Positions 1-9,760 of a DNA stretch of 64,000 nt are shown here, one piece after another; position 1 is the stretch's first letter, and the number at the start of each line of letters is the position of its first letter. The stretch is from contig JASANG010001435.1 of the NCBI GenBank assembly GCA_030248215.1, forward strand, positions 1 to 64,000, read 5' to 3'. The DNA comes from Enoplolaimus lenunculus (Eukaryota > Nematoda > Enoplea > Enoplida > Thoracostomopsidae). The position numbers and the translations under genes were made by a program. The notes below the pieces were generated by a model that was given only the letters and a program-made list of their open reading frames with translations, had not been told where the DNA came from and made no database searches.

Positions 1-3000
1 CAACCGTTGGGATGAAACAGACTGTTGGGGTGAAACCAAGCGTTGGGGTGAAACCAACCGTTGAATTGAAACCAACCGTTGGGGTGAAACCGACTATTGG
101 GTTGAAACCAACCAACCGACTGTTGGGGTGAAACCAACCGTTTGGGTGAAACCGACTGTTGGGGTGAAACCAACCGGTGGGGTGAAACAGACTGTTGGGG
201 TGAAACCAACCGTTGGGGTGAAACCAACCGTTGGGGTGAAACCAACCGTTGAGGTGAAATCAACCGTTGGGGTGAAACCAACCATGCGGGTGAAACCAAC
301 CGTTGGGGTGAAACCAACCGTTTGGGTGAAACCGACTGTTGGGGTGAAACCAACCGGTGGGGTGAAACAGACTGTTGGGGTGAAACCAACCGTTGCGTTG
401 AAACCAACCGTTGGGGTGAAACCAACCGTTGGGGTGAAATCAACCGTTGGGTGAAACCAACCATGCGGGTGAAACCAACCGTTGGGGTGAAACTAACCGT
501 TGCGCTGAAACCAACCATTGGGGTAAAACCAATCATTGGGGTGAAACCAACCGTTGGGGTGAAACCAACCGTTGCGTTGAGACTAACCGTTGGGGTGAAA
601 CCAACCGTTGGGGTGAAATCAACCGTTGGGGTGAAACCAACCGTTTGGGTGAAACCAACCGTTGGGGTGAAACCAACCATTGGGGTGAAACCAACCATTG
701 GGGTGAAACCAACCGTTGGGGTGAAACCAACCGTTAGGGTGAAACCAACTGTTGGGGTGAAAACCAACCGTTGGGGTGAAACCAACCGTTGGGTGAAACC
801 GACAGTTGGGGTGAAAGCAACCGTTGGGGTGAAACCTACGGTTGGGATGAAACCAACCGTTGGGGTGAAACCGAGTGTTGGTGAGAAAGAAACCGATGGT
901 GTGAAACCTACGGTTGGGATGAAACCAACCGTTGGGGTGAAACCAACCGTTGGGGTGAAACCGACTGTTGGGGTGAAACCAACTGTTTGGGTGAAACCAA
1001 CCGTTGGGGTGAACCTAACCGTTGCGCTGAAACCAACCGTTGGGGTAAAAGCAATCATTGGGGTGAAACCAACCATTGGGGTGAAACCAACGGTTGGGTT
1101 GAAACTAACCGTTGGGGTGAAACCAACCGTTGGGGTGAAACCAACCGTTGGGGTGAAACCAATCGTTGGCGTGAAACCAACCGTTGGGGTGAAACCAACC
1201 GTTGGGGTGAAACCAACCGTTGGGGTGAAACCAATCGTTGGGGTGAAACCAACCGTTGGGGTGAAACCAACTGTTGGGGTGAAACCAACCGTTGGGGTGA
1301 AACCAACAGTTGGGGTGAAACCGACTGTTGGGGTGAAACCAACCGTTGGGGTGAAACCAACCGTTGGGGTGAAACCAACCGTTGGGGTGAAACCAACCGT
1401 TGGGGTGAAACCAACCGTTGGGGTGAAACCAACCGTTGGGGTGAAACCAACCGTTGGGGGAACAACCATTGGGGTGAAACCAACCGTTGGGGTGAAACCA
1501 ACCGTTGAATTGAAACCAACCGTTGGGGTGAAACCGACTATTGGGTTGAAACCAACCAACCGACTGTTGGGGTGAAACCAACCGTTTGGGTGAAACCGAC
1601 TGTTGGGGTGAAACCAACCGGTGGGGTGAAACAGACTGTTGGGGTGAAACCAACCGTTGGGGTGAAACCAACCGTTGGGGTGAAACCAACCGTTGGGGTG
1701 AAATCAACCGTTGGGGTGAAACCAACCATGCGGGTGAAACCAACCGTTGGGGTGAAACCAACCGTTTGGGTGAAACCGACTGTTGGGGTGAAACCAACCG
1801 GTGGGGTGAAACAAGACTGTTGGGGTGAAACCAACCGTTGCGTTGAAACCAACCGTTGGGGTGAAACCAACCGTTGGGGTGAAATCAACCGTTGGGGTGA
1901 AACCAACCATGCGGGTGAAACCAACCGTTGGGGTGAAACTAACCGTTGCGCTGAAACCAACCATTGGGGTAAAACCAATCATTGGGGTGAAACCAACCGT
2001 TGGGGTGAAACCAACCATTGCGTTGAAACTAACCGTTGGGGTGAAACCAACCGTTGGGGTGAAATCAACCGTTGGGGTGAAACCAACCGTTGGCGTGAAA
2101 CCAACCGTTGGGGTGAAACCAACCATTGGGGTGAAACCAACCATTGGGGTGAAACCAACCGTTGGGGTGAAACCAACCGTTGGGGTGAAACCAACTGTTG
2201 GGTTGAAACCAACCGTTGGGGTGAAACCAACCGTTGGGGTGAAACCGACTGTTGCGGTGAAACCAACCGTTGGGTGAAACCGACAGTTGGGGTGAAAGCA
2301 ACCGTTGGGGTGAAACCGACTGTTGGGATGAAAGCAACCGTTGGGGTGAAACCGACTGTTGGGGTGAAAGCAACCGTTGGGGTGAAACCGACTGTTGGGA
2401 TGAAACCAACCGTTGGGGTGAAACCAACCGTTGGGGTGAAACCGACTGTTGGGGTGAAACCAACTGTTTGGGTGAAACCAACCGTTGGGGTGAACCTAAC
2501 CGTTGCGCTGAAACCAACCGTTGGGGTAAAAGCAATCATTGGGGTGAAACCAACCATTGGGGTGAAACCAACGGTTGGGTTGAAACTAACCGTTGGGGTG
2601 AAACCAACCGTTGGGGTGAAACCAACCGTTGGGGTGAAACCAATCGTTGGCGTGAAACCAACCGTTGGGGTGAAACCAACCGTTGGGGTGAAACCAACCG
2701 TTGGGGTGAAACCAATCGTTGGGGTGAAACCAACCGTTGGGGTGAAACCAACTGTTGGGGTGAAACCAACCGTTGGGGTGAAACCAACAGTTGGGGTGAA
2801 ACAGACTGTTGGGGTGAAACCAACCGTTGGGGTGAAACCAACCGTTGGGGTGAAACTAACCGTTGGGGTGAAACCAACCATGCGGGTGAAACCAACCGTT
2901 GGGGTGAAACCAACCGTTGGGGTGAAACCAACCATTGGGGTGAAACCAACCATTGAATTGAAACCAACCGTTGGGGTGAAACCGACTATTGGGTTGAAAC

Positions 3001-4609
3001 CAACCAACCGACTGTTGGGGTGAAACCAAGCGGTGGGGTGAAACCGACTGTTGGGGTGAAACCAACCGCTGGGGTGAAACAGACTGTTGGGGTGAAACCA
3101 ACCGTTGGGGTGAAACCAACCGTTGGGGTGAAACCAACCGTTGGGGTGAAATCAACCGTTGGGGTGAAACCAACCATGCGGGTGAAACCAACCGTTGGGG
3201 TGAAACCAACCGTTTGGGTGAAACCGACTGTTGGGGTGAAACCAACCGGTGGGGTGAAACAGACTGTTGGGGTGAAACCAACCGTTGCGTTGAAACCAAC
3301 CGTTGGGGTGAAACCAACCGTTGGGGTGAAATCAACCGTTGGGGTGAAACCAACCATGCGGGTGAAACCAACCGTTGGGGTGAAACTAACCGTTGCGCTG
3401 AAACCAACCATTGGGGTAAAACCAATCATTGGGGTGAAACCAACCGTTGGGGTGAAACCAACCGTTGCGTTGAAACTAACCGTTGGGGTGAAACCAACCG
3501 TTGGGGTGAAATCAACCGTTGCGGTGAAACCAACCGTTGGCGTGAAACCAACCGTTGGGGTGAAACCAACCATTGGGGTGAAACCAACCATTGGGGTGAA
3601 ACCAACCGTTGGGGTGAAACCAACCGTTGGGGTGAAACCAACTGTTGGGGTGAAACCAACCGTTAGGGTGAAACCAACCGTTGGGGTGAAACCGACTGTT
3701 GCGGTGAAACCAACCGTTGGGTGAAACCGACAGTTGGGGTGAAAGCAACCGTTGGGGTGAAACCGACTGTTGGGATGAAAGCAACCGTTGGGGTGAAACC
3801 GACTGTTGGGGTGAAAGCAACCGTTGGGGTGAAACCGACTGTTGGGGTGAAACCGACTGTTGGGATGAAACCAACCGTTGGGGTGAAACCAACCGTTGGG
3901 GTGAAACCGACTGTTGGGGTGAAACCAACTGTTTGGGTGAAACCAACCGTTGGGGTGAACCTAACCGTTGCGCTGAAACCAACCGTTGGGGTAAAAGCAA
4001 TCATTGGGGTGAAACCAACCATTGGGGTGAAACCAACGGTTGGGTTGAAACTAACCGTTGGGGTGAAACCAACCGTTGGGGTGAAACCAACCGTTGGGGT
4101 GAAACCAATCGTTGGCGTGAAACCAACCGTTGGGGTGAAACCAACCGTTGGGGTGAAACCAACCGTTGGGGTGAAACCAATCGTTGGGGTGAAACCAACC
4201 GTTGGGGTGAAACCAACTGTTGGGGTGAAACCAACCGTTGGGGTGAAACCAACAGTTGGGGTGAAACCGACTGTTGCGGTGAAACCAACAGTTGGGGTGA
4301 AACCGACTGTTGGGGTGAAAGCAACCGTTGGGGTGAAACCAACCGTTGGGGTGAAACCAACAGTTGGGGTGAAACCGACTGTTGGGGTGAAAGCAACCGT
4401 TGGGGTGAAACCGACTGTTGGGGTGAAAGGAACCGTTGGGGTGAAACCAACCGTTGGGGTGAAACCAACTGTTGGGGTGAAACCAACCGTTGGGGTGAAA
4501 CCAACCGTTGGGGTGAAACCGACTGTTGCGGTGAAACCAACCGTTGGGTGAAACCGACAGTTGGGGTGAAAGCAACCGTTGGGGTGAAACCGACTGTTGG
4601 GATGAAAAC
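1..4609. repeat. 18-bp minisatellite array 1 (runs off left edge)
   Basis: About 255 head-to-tail copies of an 18-bp unit, consensus ACCAACCGTTGGGGTGAA, with common variants such as ACCGACTGTTGGGGTGAA and AACCATTGGGGTG. The 13-bp marker CCAACCAACCGAC recurs at 108, 1552 and 3000, which gives a higher-order period of about 1444-1448 bp (roughly 80 units). Each unit carries short inverted arms (CCAAC-C-GTTGG) and one run of four G on the + strand. Since 18 is divisible by 3, frames stay open on both strands for hundreds of codons (hexapeptides such as VKPTVG or RWGETN). These frames have no unique sequence, and five or six overlap at once, so I do not call them genes. The array ends where a 116-bp direct repeat begins. 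Confidence 0.97.
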
Positions 4610-4720
4610 CTGTTTTTCTGTTGAATGAATTTACTGAGCGAAAATAACCTAAGTCTACGGGTATGTCATTACCCGGTTATGTCTTTACCGTTCAGGCATC
4701 AGCGGTGGGGACCGCTCACA
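4605..4720 (-). repeat. 116-bp direct repeat, left copy
   Basis: This segment, from GAAAACC next to the array to ACCGCTCACA, recurs at 14845-14961 in the same orientation with about five differences (roughly 96% identity). Read on the - strand it begins TGTGAGCGGTCCCC. Homology stops sharply on the right (CATCCCC here against CAGCCTC in the other copy). The pair brackets the GC-rich coding island and minisatellite array 2. It could be a terminal repeat of a roughly 10-kb element or the conserved end of another repeat; the sequence alone does not decide. Confidence 0.85.
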
Positions 4721-4969
4721 TCCCCTCTATTTCCTTTCTTGGCTTCCACTGCCAAGCAGTTAATAATAATGACAAAATCATACATACAGTTATAATACGA
4801 AATAAAGGCACAACGACCAGTACTTGAGTGAGCTCATTAGTGACAAGCAATAACTTGGCAAATTTTGTAAGTGAATTTATATACTAACGTATATACACTA
4901 TATACAAGATCTGCAATTCAAGATGTTCATTTTAAAGCTTCAACTTCAGATCTTTGAACGACTTGCAGA
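4721..4969. other. spacer between the direct repeat and the GC-rich island
   Basis: AT-rich and without a recognisable feature. It lies just 3' (in - strand sense) of the last open frame of the GC-rich island and would be its trailer if that island is one transcription unit. I saw no clear polyadenylation signal on the - strand. Confidence 0.4.
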
Positions 4970-6064
4970 TCAGTTTCGTCGATCACGATCGCGATCTTTA
5001 CGGCCTTTGTAATAGTAACTTCCTTTGAAAGTCTTGCCGCGGTCTTCAAGCCGTTGATCACGATCATCACGACGTTGCTCACGCCCCCAAAAGTCGTGGG
5101 ATTGCTCACGCTCCCCACGATCGGAGCGATCACGCTGGTCGTCATCTGGGCTTGGTTCATCTGGCGGTGCCCGAACACGACGCGCAGCGCCGTAGTCAAG
5201 CCGCTGGTGAACCGGCCCTCGATCGCCTTCAGCATGACGATCTCGTGATGTCGCTTGTTTGGCTTTTGGTACTGGGTACCGATTGCCTCGTCCACCGCTG
5301 CTAGAATAGCGCGACATCTTCGCGCGCGGACGTCGTCGACGAGTAACTCCCCGGTCTGAGTCCTGGGAGCTACTTTCATGATCGGTTCCAAACGAACCAA
5401 TACGTTTTTCGGCGCGAGTCGGCCCACGTTGAACAGGTCCAACGAACGACTCATCCGAATCTTCGCTATGATACGCCCGCGTTGTGACCTTACCCATCTG
5501 CGCGATCCTCGAATTTCGAAACTTCCGAATTCGACTGTCTTCCGCGGCTTCCTGCTGTGGAAAATTGTCGCCGAAGTTGCGCATAAATCGCAAAAATTCT
5601 TCATCGTGCGGATTCGCAGGTGGGTTGTAGTAACGATGATCGTTAGGCGCATCATGCTTCAACGAACGATTGTAACGGATGCCTGCATCGCGAATTGCAG
5701 CACGATCCGCACCTGTCAACTGCCTCAACGTGCGTCTGCGCATATTGTCCAAACGAACCGTAAGCTCACCAAGCATGTGCATTGTTCGCGGATCACTCGG
5801 TGCTGTCGTATGCGCCGTGATATACGCCACGTTGTCACGCTCGAATTCGTCACGCGCTCGCCAATAACCGTCATACGTGTATGCCTGATCCATAACGGCA
5901 TCACGTTTGCACGCAGCGCGTTTGTCTTTGACTGCGTCATACTGTTGACCCAGCAAAGCACGACCTATAGGCAAGAACGCAGACGGGCATTTGCCTGCGC
6001 AAATGCCCGTCTGCGCCATGGAATACGACACAGTACCCAATCCCGCAGCTCCATAGCAAACCAA
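4970..6064 (-). CDS. Arg/Asp/Ser-rich low-complexity open frame in the GC-rich island
   Basis: A 364-codon open frame, clearly richer in G+C than the flanking DNA. The first 120 or so residues look globular (motifs such as YDGYWRARDEF and TVRLDNMRRRTLRQL). After about residue 190 the product becomes highly charged and disordered: acidic patches (HSEDSDESF), SR and RG stretches, and a tail of Arg/Asp repeats ending GRKDRDRDRRN. Tails of this type often bind RNA or phase-separate, but no domain is recognised. Overlapping frames on both strands lack this biased composition and look like shadows. It is the last block of a multi-block coding region in which the reading frame changes between blocks; the region as a whole looks broken. 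It may be part of a mobile or virus-like element. Confidence 0.5.
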   Translation of the reverse strand: MVCYGAAGLGTVSYSMAQTGICAGKCPSAFLPIGRALLGQQYDAVKDKRAACKRDAVMDQAYTYDGYWRARDEFERDNVAYITAHTTAPSDPRTMHMLGELTVRLDNMRRRTLRQLTGADRAAIRDAGIRYNRSLKHDAPNDHRYYNPPANPHDEEFLRFMRNFGDNFPQQEAAEDSRIRKFRNSRIAQMGKVTTRAYHSEDSDESFVGPVQRGPTRAEKRIGSFGTDHESSSQDSDRGVTRRRRPRAKMSRYSSSGGRGNRYPVPKAKQATSRDRHAEGDRGPVHQRLDYGAARRVRAPPDEPSPDDDQRDRSDRGEREQSHDFWGREQRRDDRDQRLEDRGKTFKGSYYYKGRKDRDRDRRN

Positions 6065-6137
6065 CGTATGATGTTGTCATACTGCTGCGGCGTTTAGGTA
6101 CGGCGCCCGGTCGAACACCTCGTAAACGTATTCCACG

Positions 6138-6452
6138 CTAGACAAACCGGAGATATTTGAGGTAGACCGTGAGTGACACATTCGAAAGCAATCGAAAACG
6201 AATCAAACTTATGAATTCGTACGTCCAAGATCGCCGAATATCGGACAATTGCGTCTCCGTCAACGGACCAGCTGGATGCGGCACGCGTACGTTGACATTG
6301 AAGTAGTACGCATGCAATCGATATTCGTAGTTCTGTGGAAATCTACTCATGAGCTCTCCACCGTTCAACAAACATTGAACAGGCAGAACCACCGCGTTCG
6401 GATCCCAATCGTTCGACTGCGAGTCTGCTGCTGACTGCTCTGTGTCACCCAC
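6138..6452 (-). CDS. short globular open frame in the GC-rich island, unknown
   Basis: A 104-codon open frame upstream (in - strand sense) of the Arg/Asp-rich block. It begins with an acidic, Asn/Ser-rich stretch (TEQSAADSQSNDWDPNA) and continues with a segment of mixed hydrophobic and aromatic residues (RFPQNYEYRLHAYYFNVNV) that looks like folded protein. I recognise no family. It is in a different frame from its neighbours, so it is either a separate small gene, an exon, or a fragment of a decayed longer gene. Confidence 0.4.
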   Translation of the reverse strand: MGDTEQSAADSQSNDWDPNAVVLPVQCLLNGGELMSRFPQNYEYRLHAYYFNVNVRVPHPAGPLTETQLSDIRRSWTYEFISLIRFRLLSNVSLTVYLKYLRFV

Positions 6453-6463
6453 AGCCTCCCTGG

Positions 6464-6802
6464 CTAAGTGCGCGGCACGCCCCGCTGTTCTGCCTGTGCA
6501 GTCGATGGCTTCGCCGGCTTTCGTGACTCGGTCACTTTAGACGGCTGTGCCGACTTGTGCACTACGTCTCTCGACGATTGCACCACAGTCGACATTACCG
6601 GTTTTGATGACTTGGTCATCGAAACCGATGTCGGTGCAGGTGTTGTTTTTGTCGTTGTTGATTTCGACGCTATCACCGATTTACCCGATTTGATTGATTC
6701 GTACGAGACTGTTCTCACTACCGTCACTGGCGTCAATATGACTTGTGGAATCCGCATCTGCTGTTGAACTTCCTTCGTCACACGAATTGGTTCTAAGTCC
6801 AC
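6464..6802 (-). CDS. Ser/Thr/Lys-rich open frame in the GC-rich island
   Basis: A 112-codon open frame with low-complexity composition rich in Ser, Thr, Lys, Pro and Val (runs such as SKSTTTKTTPAPTSVSMTKS). It looks like an intrinsically disordered linker, not an enzyme. It abuts the 6793-7221 open frame, and the composition carries over smoothly, which suggests both derive from one coding region. No family assigned; possible part of a mobile or virus-like element. Confidence 0.4.
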   Translation of the reverse strand: MDLEPIRVTKEVQQQMRIPQVILTPVTVVRTVSYESIKSGKSVIASKSTTTKTTPAPTSVSMTKSSKPVMSTVVQSSRDVVHKSAQPSKVTESRKPAKPSTAQAEQRGVPRT

Positions 6803-7221
6803 TTCGTCACGCCCGGGCCCTGCTGCACCCGTTCTTTGAGCCGTTTCTTCCTTGCCGACTTCGATGTCGATGACTTTGGAGTTGTTGATTTCTCCGGGGT
6901 TTGCATAACGATGTCTGAGTCATCGCCCCCAGAGGACTCGTCGCTCGACATTATCGCTGCTTTTCGAAACTTCGAAGTCGAAGGTCTCGGCTCCTTCGAT
7001 GCTGTCGTACTCGACCGACTTGATTGTCGACGTTTCGTAGACTTTGTTCGAACGAATTTGCCTTGTTCGTCACGATATAACGGTGGTTTGACTTGCTCCG
7101 CATCCGACGGTATCGCTTTTGGTGTAATTTCGCGATGTGAGTGTCGCGTCAGAGCGTCTAACATCAACTGAAACGTTGGCGGCAAATCGTTCAACGACTT
7201 CACTGGGCCAGCAGGAGGCAC
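6793..7221 (-). CDS. Ser/Lys/Arg-rich open frame in the GC-rich island
   Basis: A 142-codon open frame. An amphipathic stretch (SLNDLPPTFQLMLDALTRH) near the start could be a helix; basic and Ser-rich disorder follows (KRRQSSRSSTTASKEPRP), then an acidic Ser patch (SSDESSGGDDSD) and a basic end (SARKKRLKERVQQ) that resembles a nuclear localisation signal. No enzyme motif is visible. It lies between the exonuclease-like gene and the Arg/Asp-rich block on the same strand. Confidence 0.4.
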   Translation of the reverse strand: MPPAGPVKSLNDLPPTFQLMLDALTRHSHREITPKAIPSDAEQVKPPLYRDEQGKFVRTKSTKRRQSSRSSTTASKEPRPSTSKFRKAAIMSSDESSGGDDSDIVMQTPEKSTTPKSSTSKSARKKRLKERVQQGPGVTKWT

Positions 7222-7673
7222 CGTCTCCCCTGCTTGCTGATTTCGTTCGAGCTACATCTTGTACATTTCGTCCCAATAGTGGAGAAACGTGCTGACAGTA
7301 GACCAATAATCGTACGAGCCTTCGGGTCTGTCGCTAATCGGAACATTGTATTCACCCGGCTCGAGTTGACTGCTCGCCGGGTTTCGTCTTCCGACTCGGA
7401 CGATGACTCGGTCACCGGTTCGAGTTGGCCACGCTCGTTACATCGTAGTCTTCTGATCAACTTCTTCCTCCTCCGTGGTGGAGGTCTACGCCTTGCAGCT
7501 CGTCCGCGTTCGACAATCGCACGAGCGACACCAAAGTGCCAACGAAGTTCGTGCTGCAGCTCTACCGGCCACTGAAAGGCCGTGTAGGCCAGTCTCGAGA
7601 CGCGATCTCTGTATTCCACGACTCTTGAAGTTGCTCCAGGGCTCGGTCCCGGGGCCACAGAGACGCGGTACAA
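7200..7673 (-). CDS. basic, acidic-patch open frame in the GC-rich island
   Basis: A 157-codon open frame immediately downstream (- strand) of the exonuclease-like ORF. It contains a plausible folded stretch (RVSRLAYTAFQWPVELQHEL), a very basic Pro/Arg segment (RRRPPPRRRKKLIRRLR) and an acidic Ser cluster (ESSSESEDE), a pattern common in nuclear or nucleic-acid-binding proteins. No family is recognised. Its last part overlaps the next block in another frame. Confidence 0.4.
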   Translation of the reverse strand: MYRVSVAPGPSPGATSRVVEYRDRVSRLAYTAFQWPVELQHELRWHFGVARAIVERGRAARRRPPPRRRKKLIRRLRCNERGQLEPVTESSSESEDETRRAVNSSRVNTMFRLATDPKARTIIGLLSARFSTIGTKCTRCSSNEISKQGRRCLLLAQ

Positions 7674-7697
7674 TCACGCGTTGTCATGGCTGCGCAA

Positions 7698-8564
7698 TCA
7701 ATCGGCACGGGGTCTCGGTTCCCCACAACGAAGACGCTTACGCGTTGACGCACCTTCTTTAATATCTAGGCACAAATCCTTTTTCTGGAGTCGTCCCAGA
7801 TTAACAATTTGACTGTAGAGCTCGAAACACGCGGCGTCTTGAGTTCTGTCCACAATCAAATTGTTATGGCGGACTAGCATCGCAACCGCCACATCCGCCA
7901 ACATAACGTCAGCGCCCGCGTACTTGATAAGACTCATTAGATGCGAGTCTTCTTGATCAAAAACGACGACACCACGGGGCTGCTTGCGAATGTACCCCAT
8001 CAACGCTTTGCCAAACGGGGTTTCGCCTTTATCGTAGTTAAAATAATCGATGAGGCAGATGCGAAGCTTGCGTGAACTATAGAAAAAGTTATGCAAGCTT
8101 TGCAAATCCAACGTGTTCGCGTCGTCGATGAACGGTTGGTCGCCGACTTGTGATCCATCGCCATATGACGCCGTCCACATCCGTTTGTCTGCCCCGAGAT
8201 CCCACCATAACTTGATGAATTTCTCGTCCCTCAGGAGTTCGTAGAGTTCCTGAGGGAAGGACATTCCAAACGGTTGAAATTCCACTAAGAACGTCGCGCC
8301 TTCGGTGGTACCAATTTGAATGGTACGCGCGCGACATTTTGCTGCGGTTCTGCCGCGTAGCTCACCGCGCAAAAAGACGTCTGGGCAGTACGACTTGTAC
8401 CCAGACGGATAAATCCGAAGGGTTTCGGTCGGATGTTTGACATCCTTCGGATTTGCGAGGTGCTTGGCCTCAGCCTCGCGAAACTTCTCAAAGTCAGCTT
8501 CGCCAAGGTGGACGCCTTCAATATCCAGTGACAGGATATTGGTCCGTGAAGCGCGGTGCCACAT
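7698..8564 (-). CDS. DEDDy-type 3'-5' exonuclease domain protein (RNase D/EXD-like)
   Basis: A 288-residue open frame beginning MWHRASRTNILSLDIEG. The order of motifs fits the DnaQ-like 3'-5' exonuclease fold of the RNase D/EXD1/Egalitarian type. Exo I is the DIE of LSLDIEG (D14, E16). Strand-like segments follow (TIQIG near 81-85 and ATFLVEF near 90-96). Exo II is WWDLGADKRMW with D126 in the catalytic position. A TLDLQ segment (151-155) sits where family members have a DTQ motif. Exo III is KYAGADV with Y215 and D219. So all four acidic positions and the Tyr that defines DEDDy enzymes are present. Known members trim RNA or DNA 3' ends with two metal ions; some relatives keep the fold only as RNA-binding scaffolds. 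No helicase, HRDC or polymerase domain is attached. It is the 5'-most block of the GC-rich minus-strand island. Whether it is a host gene, a retrocopy or cargo of a mobile or virus-like element is unknown. Confidence 0.6.
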   Translation of the reverse strand: MWHRASRTNILSLDIEGVHLGEADFEKFREAEAKHLANPKDVKHPTETLRIYPSGYKSYCPDVFLRGELRGRTAAKCRARTIQIGTTEGATFLVEFQPFGMSFPQELYELLRDEKFIKLWWDLGADKRMWTASYGDGSQVGDQPFIDDANTLDLQSLHNFFYSSRKLRICLIDYFNYDKGETPFGKALMGYIRKQPRGVVVFDQEDSHLMSLIKYAGADVMLADVAVAMLVRHNNLIVDRTQDAACFELYSQIVNLGRLQKKDLCLDIKEGASTRKRLRCGEPRPRAD

Positions 8565-8776
8565 AGCGTGGGCATCCCCATTGGCGTCCGAGTACGTGGG
8601 GGACTACCCACATCCGCAAAGCGTGGCACGGATGTCTGTCATCTCGTGGAGGCGTGCCCACGGGGAACGGTATAAACGGCGCTTCCAAGGGACCGAATAC
8701 GTCCATCGAAGGTGACCTTTTCGTATATACGAGGCGCCAATAACGTAATATTTTCACAGATCGTTTATATCACAAC

Positions 8777-9612
8777 AAAACTAGAAAAAATTGCTCAGCA
8801 CTTGAGCAGCATGGAATATGCTTCATATTCCTATTAAAAGGATAGTAACTAGAACAACACATTCGTTCGATGTAACCTGGAAAAATATTAAGAAACAATG
8901 GCGTCCAAAATCATGTTGACTATTAATTCTTCTGAAACATATTGCGGAGAACAAATCTATTTTTATGTTGAAAGTTTTTGGCAGATTTATTAGCCATTTT
9001 ATGAAATTTCTTAGATAATGGCTGGGTTACAGAGACATGGCTGAAGTAGAGCGATCTTTGCTTTTGCCAGATTAGTCGATGCTGCCAGAAAACAGTGAGA
9101 ATTTTGAGCCTCTAGGCGTGACTATGCAGTGAAACAAATAACTCGGTAGACCTGTAAACTTGTTTGTTTGTCGCTAAGGTTAAAAGTCGACTAAAGTCAA
9201 GAGTCGTTTTTAAAGCATCAATTGCGAGTCATTTTGTGACAACGCCTTGTTTGAGAAAGTATCTAAAACAAAATTGGTCATCAATACTCTAACTCACCAA
9301 TTATGTTGCCATACAGTGTTCTTATGAAATTCAATAGAGAGCCAAAGGTGAGTTTAGTACGTTCTTGTAGAAAACTTCAATACACATTTTAAGCAAAACA
9401 TTTGTTTCTTACAAACAGAAAATTACAGAAATTTTGCTATCGCAAATATGTTTCAGAAGAATTAATAGTCAACATGATTTTGAACGCCATTGTTTTCTTA
9501 ATATTCTTCCAGGTTACATCGAACGAATGTGTTGGTCTAGTTACTATCCTTTTAATAGGAATATGAAGCATATTCCATGTTCTCAAGCGTGCTAGCAAAT
9601 TTTTTTAGTTTC
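8777..9612. mobile_element. foldback / long-TIR non-autonomous element
   Basis: The left arm (8777-8947) and right arm (9441-9612) are inverted copies of each other over about 170 bp, for example ATGGAATATGCTTCATATTC at 8811 against its reverse complement ending near 9578. The roughly 490-bp middle has no gene. This is the structure of a MITE or foldback DNA transposon. I could not find a convincing target-site duplication. It lies between the exonuclease ORF's 5' side and minisatellite array 2. Confidence 0.8.
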
Positions 9613-9760
9613 AACCGCTTTACCAAGCTGCTGATTAATCCATCAATCTGAACAATTAAAATGGGAAGACTGTTTAAAATAAATACAGAGTTTCAATAAA
9701 TCGTTTGCATGACAGAAACATTTATCCTGACAACAAGCGCCTAACCAACGTATTTGTATA
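9613..9760. other. short spacer before array 2, nothing recognised
   Basis: About 150 bp of AT-rich DNA joining the foldback element to degenerate first units of the minisatellite. No gene or repeat recognised. Confidence 0.4.

Larger units (their letters stand above)
4925..8760 (-). other. GC-rich minus-strand coding island, family unknown, looks broken
   Basis: About 3.8 kb whose base composition (near half G+C by eye) contrasts with the AT-rich surroundings. Successive open blocks on the - strand read, 5' to 3': exonuclease-like enzyme, basic/acidic linker, Ser/Lys-rich linkers, small globular block, Arg/Asp-rich tail. Frames change between blocks several times, so it is either a multi-exon gene or, more likely, a decayed element with a handful of breaks. 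No reverse transcriptase, integrase, transposase, protein-primed polymerase or capsid motif was recognised, so no mobile-element or virus family can be named. It is enclosed by minisatellite arrays and by a 116-bp direct repeat. Confidence 0.55.

Noticed and set aside
1-4609. CRISPR-like array
   Set aside because: Units are directly adjacent with no unique spacers, and the genome is clearly animal.
4927-5655. 242-codon - strand open frame overlapping the Arg/Asp-rich frame
   Set aside because: Shadow frame: the overlapping frame has strongly biased, protein-like composition and is longer.
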